From: Planctomycetota bacterium
Lineage (GTDB): Bacteria; Planctomycetota; UBA1135; GCA-002686595
NCBI GenBank assembly: GCA_020638855.1
Contig: JACKHT010000002.1
Location: 62,001 to 126,000 of the forward strand
Reading direction: 5' to 3'
Length of the DNA: 64,000 bases
The notes beneath the pieces are model-generated. The model was given only the letters and a program-made list of their open reading frames with translations. It was not told where the DNA came from and did not search any database. Positions 52,001 through 59,488 of the stretch are shown here, piece by piece; position 1 is the stretch's first letter, and each line of letters opens with the position of its first letter. The position numbers and the translations under genes are program-made.

Positions 52001-52157
52001 GGTGACGCCACCGTCGGGTGAACCCGGATTCTCGGCCCACATCGAAGGTCGTTGGACCTTCCTTGCCTGGGAACCCGCCACCACGGAATTCCCGCAAGGG
52101 CGCCTGTGGCTCTCGGACGATTTTGGCCTGCGCGGTTTCATCCCCCGCAGCGAGTAG
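49044..52157 (+). CDS. Large membrane protein: DUF4388-like, TPR, PEGA and propeller-like regions
   Basis: 1037 residues. Residues 1-225 resemble DUF4388/PatA N-terminal domains ([26 protein letters not shown]). Residues about 225-430 are helical, TPR-like ([34 protein letters not shown]). One membrane helix at about 440-460 ([20 protein letters not shown]). Then charged helices with TPR-like pairs to about 730 ([18 protein letters not shown]). A PEGA domain near 744-800 ([14 protein letters not shown]). A repeat-rich propeller-like end from 805. DUF4388 and PEGA are common in sensory scaffolds. Function unknown, likely assembly or sensing across the inner membrane. Confidence 0.72.
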   Translation: [1037 protein letters not shown]

Positions 52158-52170
52158 GCCCGCCCTGGAA

Positions 52171-52211
52171 AGCCCCAAAATGCCCTGGCCGCGCGACCGG
52201 GCATTGGGGCT
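52171..52211 (+). terminator. Hairpin after the 1037-residue protein gene
   Basis: AGCCCC-AAAA-TGCCC (52171-52185) pairs with GGGCATTGGGGCT (52199-52211) leaving a two-A bulge. No T-tract. It ends 11 bases before the next start, so it may instead shape that gene's leader. Confidence 0.5.
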
Positions 52212-52222
52212 AGACTGTGCCC

Positions 52223-53014
52223 ATGCGGACCAAGTCTTGGTGGGTACGAACCAGTCTGGTGGCAGCACTGCTGGTGGGCTGTCAGAGCGAAACGACCTTA
52301 GAACCCACAGCGCCTCCGGCACAGATTCGGGAGCTACCAGCCGGCTGGGATAGCGGGGACACCGGAGCCTTTGAGGCCCTGATCCACCAACCGCCGTGGA
52401 CCGAGCCGCTCGAATGGAGCGAGCCTGCGCGGAGTGTGCTGTTCGAGACCACGCTCGAAGACCTCGCCACGCCGCGCAGCGCCGAATTGGCCGTGCGCGC
52501 CGCCCTGTTGATGGCGCTCGACAAACGCCCGAGCACAGCCCCGGCGCTGTTGGCCCGGCTCGAACGCCGCTTGCCCGCTCAAGCCCGAGGACGCGCGGCG
52601 GTGGACATCGTGTGCGCGCGGGCCTTGGGCCGGCGCGCGGAACTCGAACCCGCGTTGCGCGGCAACTTGCGCGCGTTGGCGATTGGCCCTTATCCCCATC
52701 CCGAGCTGGACGTGCGCGTCGAATGTGCCCGCGCCTACCTCGAGCCGATGGACAAGACCTTGCGCCCGATTGCCCTCAGTGCGCGGCCGGTCCTACGCTT
52801 CCTGGTGCGCGTTCTGCGCGCCGAAACCCCGGCCGAACGCAACGACCCGCCCGATTGGAAACGGGTCGAAACCATCGCCTGGCCCAAGACGCGGGCTGCC
52901 GATGCCTTGGTGCAGTGGCTCGCGGACCCCGCGCCTTACACCGCGGACGCCTCCTGGGGCGACCAGAATCGGTGGGCCGAGCGCGCGCTCCACGAGCTGG
53001 GGCTCGAACCGTGA
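52223..53014 (+). CDS. Lipoprotein of unknown function
   Basis: 263 residues from ATG 52223 (GTG 52217 is in frame). Lipobox LLVGC in SLVAALLVGCQSE. The body is Arg/Ala/Leu-rich helical (AELAVRAALLMALDKRP, ARGRAAVDIVCARALGRRAE), reminiscent of HEAT-like helices but without clear repeats. No family recognised. Same strand and 65 bases after the 1037-residue protein; it ends 10 bases before the converging asnS stop. Confidence 0.7.
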   Translation: MRTKSWWVRTSLVAALLVGCQSETTLEPTAPPAQIRELPAGWDSGDTGAFEALIHQPPWTEPLEWSEPARSVLFETTLEDLATPRSAELAVRAALLMALDKRPSTAPALLARLERRLPAQARGRAAVDIVCARALGRRAELEPALRGNLRALAIGPYPHPELDVRVECARAYLEPMDKTLRPIALSARPVLRFLVRVLRAETPAERNDPPDWKRVETIAWPKTRAADALVQWLADPAPYTADASWGDQNRWAERALHELGLEP

Positions 53015-53024
53015 TCCCCCGCCC

Positions 53025-54323
53025 CTAGGGGCGGATGCGTGACATGAGGCGCGGGAACGGTGCCGCTTCGCGCACGTGTTCGATCCCCGCGATCCAGCCC
53101 ACGACCCGTTCGAGGCCCAGCCCGAAACCGGAGTGGGGTACCGATCCAAACCGACGCAAGTCCAGGTACCACTCGAAGTCTTCCTTGGGCAGCTTGTGCT
53201 TCGCAATCGACGCCAAGAGCGTGTCGAGGTCCTCTTCGCGTTGGCTTCCCCCGATGATTTCGCCCACCCCTTCGGGGGCGATCATGTCCATGCACAGGAC
53301 GCGCGACGGGTTCGCCGGATCCTCTTTCATGTAGAAGGACTTGATGTCCTTGGGGTAGTGCGTGATCAACACCGGCTGGTCGTGCAGCCCGGACAAGATC
53401 GATTCGTCGGGCGCACCGAAGTCATCGCCGGCCACGAACTCGGATCCGGGGTGTTCGAGCAATATCTTGCTGGCCTCATCATAGGTGATGCGTGCAAAAC
53501 CACCCTGGATGCGTTCCAGCAGCGACAAATCGCGTTCCAAAGCCTCCAATTCGCGCCGACGACGCTGGAGCACATCGCCCACGATGCGCACGATCAAGTC
53601 TTCAGCCAATTGCATGATGTCTTCCAGGGTGGCAAAGGCCACCTCGGGCTCCAGCATCCAGAACTCGGTCAGGTGGCGCCGCGTTTTGGACTTCTCGGCA
53701 CGGAAGGTGGGGCCGAAACAAAACACCTTGCCAAAGGCCATGGCCGAAGCTTCGGCGTACAATTGACCGGACTGGGTCAAGTAGGCCTTGTCCTCACCAA
53801 AGTAATCGACTTCGAACAGCGTAGACGTTCCCTCACAAGCGGAAGGGGTGAACATCGGCGAATCGATGCACACAAACCCGCGCTCGTCGAAGAAGTGTCG
53901 GATCGAAGTGATGACCGCATCGCGAATGCGCAGGATCGCCCACTGGCGCTTGGAACGCAGCCAAAGATGGCGACGGCTGAGCAGGAAGTCGGGGCCATGC
54001 TCCTTGGGCGTGATCGGGTACTCCTCGACCAATTGGTACACCCGGCCATCGGACACCTTGATTTCGAACCCGCCAGGAGCCCGCTCGTCGGCTTCCACGT
54101 GTCCGGTCAATTCCAGGCTCGATTCCTGCCCCGCGCGGGATACCTGCTCGAAGAGCTCTTCTCCGACGCCACCTTTGACGAGCACGCACTGTACGTAGCC
54201 CGTACCGTCGCGCAGCATCACAAAGTGCAGCTTGCCCTTGGAGGTTCGGTTGTGCACCCAGCCCCGCAGGGTCACGGTTTCCCCGATGTGGTCGGCGAGG
54301 CGCTCAATGGTGGTCACGGTCAT
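53025..54323 (-). CDS. asnS: Asparaginyl-tRNA synthetase
   Basis: 432 residues. N-terminal OB-fold (VTLRGWVHNRTSKGKLHFV), then class IIb core: motif 2 FGPTFRAEKSKTRRHLTEFW and motif 3 PHSGFGLGLERVV. The block GEIIGGSQRE and the Lys/Thr context THYPKDIKSFYMK separate AsnRS from AspRS (which would carry the larger GAD insert). Presence of AsnRS means direct Asn charging. Start ATG 54323. Confidence 0.95.
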   Translation of the reverse strand: MTVTTIERLADHIGETVTLRGWVHNRTSKGKLHFVMLRDGTGYVQCVLVKGGVGEELFEQVSRAGQESSLELTGHVEADERAPGGFEIKVSDGRVYQLVEEYPITPKEHGPDFLLSRRHLWLRSKRQWAILRIRDAVITSIRHFFDERGFVCIDSPMFTPSACEGTSTLFEVDYFGEDKAYLTQSGQLYAEASAMAFGKVFCFGPTFRAEKSKTRRHLTEFWMLEPEVAFATLEDIMQLAEDLIVRIVGDVLQRRRRELEALERDLSLLERIQGGFARITYDEASKILLEHPGSEFVAGDDFGAPDESILSGLHDQPVLITHYPKDIKSFYMKEDPANPSRVLCMDMIAPEGVGEIIGGSQREEDLDTLLASIAKHKLPKEDFEWYLDLRRFGSVPHSGFGLGLERVVGWIAGIEHVREAAPFPRLMSRIRP

Positions 54324-54380
54324 GATCGAAAGGGCCAGCTGGGGCTGGCCAAGGCAGTTCGCAGGGAAGACACCCTGGGG

Positions 54381-54932
54381 TCAAGGGAACAGGGTATGGG
54401 CGGGTTTCAGGTGGATCTCGCCAACCAGCCCGCCTTGGATTTGGACGCGACCTTTGTACACCGCGCCACTGCGACGGGCTTCCACGAGGACTTCGCCATC
54501 GCCCGAGTCGATCGATTCCCACCGCTCGCGGGGGGTCAGGATCTCCACGCGTTCGTAGCCTTGCGAAGCCAGTCGAACGATGATGCGGTCCGCCAAGGGC
54601 CAAGCATTGGCCCCGCCGGTGGCAGGGCCCGGCCCCGAGGGCTGACCCAACCATTGCTCATGGATGCGTCGGTTGCTGTCGCGGATGTCCACCAGGAGGT
54701 GCTCGATCCGGCGTAGGTCGAGGCCCGCCCCCTGGGATTGCCGGATCGCCTTGAGGTGCTGCTCGATCGCCTCCAAGGTCGGCCCCGTGGGGTGGGCGGA
54801 TGCCGGGTCTTCACGCTCGGCCAGGAGCCGCATCAGCAAAGCTCCAATCCACAACACCCCGCCCACCAAGAGGGCGAGCAGGACGAGTCCAATGGACTGG
54901 GACAGGTCGAGGGTCGAGACCGGGGGCCACAT
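54381..54932 (-). CDS. Membrane-anchored protein of unknown function
   Basis: 183 residues from ATG 54932; the frame is open to 55388 but that section lies in the divergent gene's leader and coding region. One N-terminal membrane helix (SIGLVLLALLVGGVLWIGAL), then a coiled coil (TLEAIEQHLKAIRQSQGAGL, LDLRRIEHLLVDIRDSNRRI), then about 80 residues of beta-rich domain (YERVEILTPRERWESID, VLVEARRSGAVYKGRVQIQG). Family unknown. Upstream of asnS on the same strand. Confidence 0.7.
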   Translation of the reverse strand: MWPPVSTLDLSQSIGLVLLALLVGGVLWIGALLMRLLAEREDPASAHPTGPTLEAIEQHLKAIRQSQGAGLDLRRIEHLLVDIRDSNRRIHEQWLGQPSGPGPATGGANAWPLADRIIVRLASQGYERVEILTPRERWESIDSGDGEVLVEARRSGAVYKGRVQIQGGLVGEIHLKPAHTLFP

Positions 54933-55115
54933 GCGGGCAGGGTACCAAGCCCGCGACCCCTTCTGACCGTTTTTTTGCCCCGTGGGAGCCCCTCCATCCC
55001 CCCTGGGGTGGTCGAAAGGGCAAGAAGGGTCACCAGGGAGTCCGGATCGGGCCGGTCCAGCCTCCGCATCCCTTTGTCCTGTCCAAGGGCCCCTGGAGAA
55101 TCCTATGCTCCCGGC

Positions 55116-57386
55116 ATGATCCGAGCCTTGAGTCTTTTGATCCTGGCCATCCTTGCGGGCCTCGCCTGGCGATTCGGGGGTGCCGAACCTTCCCAATTGG
55201 CTGCCTTCGAAGCCGGCCTGGTGGCCTCGGAGCCCATCCATTCGATGGGCGGGCCGGACTGGCAGCAGCTGCTCGGCCCAGGCGACCGCGTCGCGCTGGC
55301 CGACGGGACCGAAGCCACCATCGCCGCCAACCCAGGACCCGAGCTGCTCCTCGAGGGCGAACCCCAGCGCAGCGTCGCCCGCGAGCAAGCGACGCGCCTG
55401 GTTTCGAGTACACGCACCTTGATCGAGGCCCTAGGCAACACCCCCCTGGTGGGCATCCAAGGCGAGGAGAAGGCCACACGCGCCAGCATCCACCTGGGCG
55501 AAGTACGCTTTGTGGACGCCCGCACCGACACACCCGCTTCGGCGCCCACCACCGACCGTGAGGCCCGGCTCTCGCTCGTCCGGCAGCTGCGCTCGAAGCT
55601 AGCCGAACATCACAAGCTGGAAGACCAAAACCTCTCCGCCCCCGAAGCGGGCGCACCGGGGGGCGTGGTGGAATTCCACCGCGACGACCGGTTGTTGGTG
55701 CGCATGATCCTTACTCCCGATGGGCCCTGGATCGCTGCCGAACGCAGCCAGCCCTTGCCTGGACCGCTTTCGCTCGCGCCCCCCTTGATCGCCATCCTCT
55801 TGGCGATCCTGCTGCGCCGCCCGATCATCGCCTTGCTCGCCGGAGTGATCGGCGGTGCTTGGGTGATGCACGGGCTGCAGGAAGGAAAGGTGCTTTTGGC
55901 CATCACCGAAGGAACCCCGGCTGTCGTCACCCATTACCTGCACGACGTACTTTTCGATCGCTTCCGCTTCGAGATCATCGGCTTCGTGGTGGCCATGCTG
56001 GCCATGGTCGGCGTCATGACCCGTTCGGGCGGTGTACAAGGGTTGATGGATCGCATCGCGCGCCTCGCAGGAAGTGCGCGCAAAACGCAACTCGCCACCT
56101 GGTTGATGGGCTTGGCGGTGTTCTTCGATGACTACGCCAACACGATCCTGGTGGGCTCGACCATGCGCCCGCTGACCGATCGCTACAAGGTGGCCCGTGA
56201 GAAGCTCGCCTACATCGTCGATTCGACCGCCGCGCCGGTGGCCGGACTGTCGCTTTTTTCGACCTGGATCGCATTCGAAGTCTCCACTTTCAAAGACGCT
56301 TTGCCCGACGCGGGCTACGCCACCGATGCGGGCTACGGGATCTTCCTGCAAACCCTGCCCTATCGCTTCTACTGCCTGTTTACTCTGGTCTTCGTGGGAA
56401 TCGTCGTGCTCTCGGGGCGTGATTTCGGCCCCATGCTGCGCGCCGAGCGCCGCGCGCGCAGCGGCATCCTGATGAACCCCGGCTCGAAGCCCATGGTCGG
56501 GCATGGGAGCCCCGAGCTCCAGGCGGATCCTTCGGTGCCCCACCGCGCACGGGCGGCGTTGGTGCCCCTGTCCGCGTTCGTAGGGGTCACGCTCTTTTCC
56601 ATTCTGTACCTAGGCGGAGTCTTCCATTCGACCCAACTGGCCACCATGCAAGGTTGGGCCGATGTGCTCTACAAGGGCAGCGGTTCCGCTCCCCTGCTCT
56701 ACGGGGCGCTGGCGGGGCTGGTTTCCGCCTGGGCCCTGGCCCGGCTCTCCGGAGTGCGGTCGGGACTGCTCTATGCGGCCTTGCACTCGGTACGTTCGAT
56801 GGGAGTCGCCCTTGCGATTCTGTACTTGGCTTGGATGCTGGGCGCGGTTTGCGTGGACTTGCGCACCTCCAATTACCTGACGGTTCAGATCGGGGAGGCC
56901 ATCTCCCCGTTGATCCTACCCACGACTCTGTTTTTGCTTTCCGCCCTGGTGGCCTTCTCCACGGGTTCTTCGTGGAGCACGATGACGATCCTGCTCCCGC
57001 TGGTTGTGGGTCTTTCGTTCCGGCTCGGAGAGACCGTCGACATGGGCGGATCGCTGTTGATGGTCATGAGCATCGGGGCTGTGCTGGAGGGCGCCATCTT
57101 CGGCGATCACTGCTCGCCGATTTCGGACACCACGGTGATGTCCTCGATCGCTTCTGCCTCGGACCACATCGACCACGTCCGAACCCAGATGCCCTACGCG
57201 CTGTTGACCATGGGGGTGGCCGTGGCCTTGGGCTACTTGCCTTGCACTTACTTCGCGGCTCGCGTCGGATCCTCGCTGCCCTTCGTCTGCTGGGTTTTGG
57301 GGATTGGTTTCTTGGGCTTGTTCCTGTGGATCTTTGGGGGCAAGACCGATTTACCGGCGCAGGTTGAGCCCAAGCAAAAGGCATAG
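55116..57386 (+). CDS. NhaC-family Na+/H+ antiporter with added N-terminal domain
   Basis: 756 residues from ATG 55116. Residues 1-20 are a signal anchor (LSLLILAILAGLAWRFGG); about 25-215 form a hydrophilic region likely outside the membrane; from 218 a polytopic NhaC-type transporter follows with about 11-12 helices. Family motifs: FFDDYANTILVGSTMRPLTD, SSWSTMTILLPLVV, GDHCSPISDTTVMSS. Ordinary NhaC-like proteins are about 450-550 residues without the N-terminal domain. Exchanges Na+ (or another cation/acid) for protons. Its 3' end overlaps the converging BatA-like gene by 36 bases. Confidence 0.88.
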   Translation: MIRALSLLILAILAGLAWRFGGAEPSQLAAFEAGLVASEPIHSMGGPDWQQLLGPGDRVALADGTEATIAANPGPELLLEGEPQRSVAREQATRLVSSTRTLIEALGNTPLVGIQGEEKATRASIHLGEVRFVDARTDTPASAPTTDREARLSLVRQLRSKLAEHHKLEDQNLSAPEAGAPGGVVEFHRDDRLLVRMILTPDGPWIAAERSQPLPGPLSLAPPLIAILLAILLRRPIIALLAGVIGGAWVMHGLQEGKVLLAITEGTPAVVTHYLHDVLFDRFRFEIIGFVVAMLAMVGVMTRSGGVQGLMDRIARLAGSARKTQLATWLMGLAVFFDDYANTILVGSTMRPLTDRYKVAREKLAYIVDSTAAPVAGLSLFSTWIAFEVSTFKDALPDAGYATDAGYGIFLQTLPYRFYCLFTLVFVGIVVLSGRDFGPMLRAERRARSGILMNPGSKPMVGHGSPELQADPSVPHRARAALVPLSAFVGVTLFSILYLGGVFHSTQLATMQGWADVLYKGSGSAPLLYGALAGLVSAWALARLSGVRSGLLYAALHSVRSMGVALAILYLAWMLGAVCVDLRTSNYLTVQIGEAISPLILPTTLFLLSALVAFSTGSSWSTMTILLPLVVGLSFRLGETVDMGGSLLMVMSIGAVLEGAIFGDHCSPISDTTVMSSIASASDHIDHVRTQMPYALLTMGVAVALGYLPCTYFAARVGSSLPFVCWVLGIGFLGLFLWIFGGKTDLPAQVEPKQKA

Positions 57387-58574
57387 GATCGATCCAACGG
57401 CGAGCCCACTCGCCCAGGAAGTCCCCCCAAGTCCCTGCTCCAGGGCGGCTCCGGATTCCGGACGCTGCAAGCCTGCTTGCGCCGAAATCCGTTCGGATTG
57501 CGGGACGATTTCGGCTGGCATGCGCCGCGTTTGGTCGAACACGCGGATCCAAGCAACCGCTAGGGCGTCCGCGTCCCCGGTGACGGCATCGAGGCGCGTC
57601 AGCGAGGTATGACAACGGCCAGGTTCCCATGCCAACCAGAGCGGTGCATCGGCCCCCTGCGCGAGGAGCCATGGACGCAGACCTGCGAGCCCGCGCAGAG
57701 CTTCAGGGGCATAGGCTCCACGAACACCAAACCCTGGACCCTCCCAAACCAAAGGCACACCAGGGCCTTCCGGAGCCGCGACCAATTCCAAACCAGGCAC
57801 GTCTTGAGGCAATGGGTCGAGCCCGCCGAAGCGAAGACCACGGGCTTCCGCCCAAAGGCCTGCCAATCGCCGCCAAGCTTCGGGCCACCCAGCCCCGCCG
57901 CGCAATTCCTGGTGCGGGGCTGCCCGGGTTTCCCACCGCTCTCCCCCGAGCCAAACGAGTTCTTGGTCCTCGACCAGGGCCACCGGGCCCGGGACTTCAG
58001 CTCCCCCGGTTGCCAACCACCCTGCACGCAGGGGAGACGCGAGCGGCGCGTGGTCCGTCAACCACCAAGTGCCTGGTTGATCCCAACGTTCCCAGCGAGG
58101 TTCTTGGAGCGCTTCGCCGGGGGCGGTATCCCACGCGCTCGGCCAGCCCCCTTGCTCCGTGATACCGGTGGAACCATCGACCCAATCCACCGCTCCCAGA
58201 TCTTCGAGCTCGCGCAGGCTCGCCAGCCCCAAAGCCAAGCGTGTTGGGCCACCCTCCCCTGGCAAGTACATCGAAGGACTGCGATCCACCACCACGCGTA
58301 CACGGCGGGGCGGCGTGGAGCCCGACCATTCAGGCCCCGCCAAGGCAAGCAGGGCCAACAACAAGGCCAACCACTCGGAGAACCGGTGGGGCAAACCGCG
58401 GCGTGTCCGCGTACGGTTCGAAAGCGCTGAGCTCGCGCGCCACAGGGATATCGACCCGGTGTAGCGCAACGGCGGTCGCGGTTTCCGGCTCAGCCAATAC
58501 CAAGCCCACAACAAAGCGGGGAGCCCCCAAAGCGCCCAGGGATGCTGCCACTCCCAACCCAACCCGAGGTTCAC
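57351..58574 (-). CDS. BatA-like membrane protein with VWA-type segment
   Basis: 407 residues. The N-terminal aerotolerance-regulator-type region: helix WALWGLPALLWAWYWLSR, then a second helix FSEWLALLLALLALAG. A VWA opening follows with MIDAS DRSPS (DxSxS) in VRVVVDRSPSM, but the usual remaining VWA motifs are hard to find. A tryptophan-rich region of about 230 residues follows and a C-terminal helix SGLAVGSILCLLLGLNL. Overlaps the DUF58 gene as ATGA. Such gene pairs go with MoxR ATPases; none is here. Confidence 0.72.
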   Translation of the reverse strand: MNLGLGWEWQHPWALWGLPALLWAWYWLSRKPRPPLRYTGSISLWRASSALSNRTRTRRGLPHRFSEWLALLLALLALAGPEWSGSTPPRRVRVVVDRSPSMYLPGEGGPTRLALGLASLRELEDLGAVDWVDGSTGITEQGGWPSAWDTAPGEALQEPRWERWDQPGTWWLTDHAPLASPLRAGWLATGGAEVPGPVALVEDQELVWLGGERWETRAAPHQELRGGAGWPEAWRRLAGLWAEARGLRFGGLDPLPQDVPGLELVAAPEGPGVPLVWEGPGFGVRGAYAPEALRGLAGLRPWLLAQGADAPLWLAWEPGRCHTSLTRLDAVTGDADALAVAWIRVFDQTRRMPAEIVPQSERISAQAGLQRPESGAALEQGLGGTSWASGLAVGSILCLLLGLNLRR

Positions 58575-59488
58575 AGCGCAAGCCCTTGGTGCGGTCCACG
58601 TCCCAGCAAAGCATCTTCAAACGGCGTTCCCGCCAAGTGCACGTGGTACCCAATCCGGTGGCGACCGCACCAGCTCTGCCACGCCTCGTCTTGGTCTGCT
58701 AGGGCCTGCAGGTAACTCCAGCGATCGGCGCCTCCATCACACACCATTCGTTGGCGAGAGTCCTCGGGATCGAGCCAAACCACCGCTTGCCCAACGGGTG
58801 GTGCGGTTTCCACCGGACCGAGCACGCGCACCAGCGACCAATGACTGCGCGCGCGAAGCCATGGTTCCAGATCACGCGGTTGCAGATCAAACAGGTCTCC
58901 GATCAACACCACGTGATCGTCCCCGGATCCCAGCGCCGTCAGCAAGTCCCGCAACCCAAGCCCGCCCTCCGCCCGAGTGGCGAACAACGCGCGCCGGCAT
59001 GCGGCAGCGTCCACGGGACGGCTCATCCGCAGGCTTTCGATCGAACCCGGGTTGCTACCGTGCAGCCAGCGCACGCGAGCCCCCACCGACCCCCAAAGGT
59101 GCCCCAATGCCAGGGCCAGCTCCACGGCGCTTTGCCACTTCCCCGGCGGTCCCACCGCCATCGAAGCGCTGCGGTCGAGCAAGATCGTGACCGCCGTGTG
59201 GGCTTCGGGGCGCATGACCCGCACGAAGGGTTTGCCCAAGCGCGCCAACAGCGAAAAGTCGAGGGCTCGCGCGTCTTCGCCGGGGCGATACGGCCGGTAG
59301 CCAACGAATTCTTGGCCGCGCCCGAAACCCAGGTCGCGCCCCGCGCCAGCACCCTGGGCCCGACGCCGCCCGTACGCCAAGGTCAGCCCCTCCAAGCGCC
59401 CCAGGAATTGACTCGGCTCGGAAGCCTCAGGACAAGGCGGACCCGAATCCCCGCGGCCCATGCGGCCAGCGAGCGGTTGCCTAGCCAT
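58571..59488 (-). CDS. DUF58 domain protein (VWA-like, MoxR-associated type)
   Basis: 305 residues. DUF58 signature GFGRGQEFVGYRPYRPGEDA then LDFSLLARLGKPFVRVM, followed by a VWA core with MIDAS DRSAS in TILLDRSASMAVG and DLFDLQPRDLEPWL. Full length for the family. Usually partners of MoxR ATPases and BatA/B proteins, thought to help assemble or activate metal- or envelope-associated complexes. Start ATG 59488 overlaps the end of the phosphatase gene by 8 bases. Confidence 0.9.
   Translation of the reverse strand: MARQPLAGRMGRGDSGPPCPEASEPSQFLGRLEGLTLAYGRRRAQGAGAGRDLGFGRGQEFVGYRPYRPGEDARALDFSLLARLGKPFVRVMRPEAHTAVTILLDRSASMAVGPPGKWQSAVELALALGHLWGSVGARVRWLHGSNPGSIESLRMSRPVDAAACRRALFATRAEGGLGLRDLLTALGSGDDHVVLIGDLFDLQPRDLEPWLRARSHWSLVRVLGPVETAPPVGQAVVWLDPEDSRQRMVCDGGADRWSYLQALADQDEAWQSWCGRHRIGYHVHLAGTPFEDALLGRGPHQGLAL

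Noticed and set aside
53076..54716. 546-codon plus-strand open frame opposite asnS
   Set aside because: Antisense of a conserved synthetase; no recognisable motifs.
54933..55388. Upstream extension of the minus-strand orphan at 54381
   Set aside because: It would run through the divergent antiporter gene; ATG 54932 directly precedes a membrane helix.
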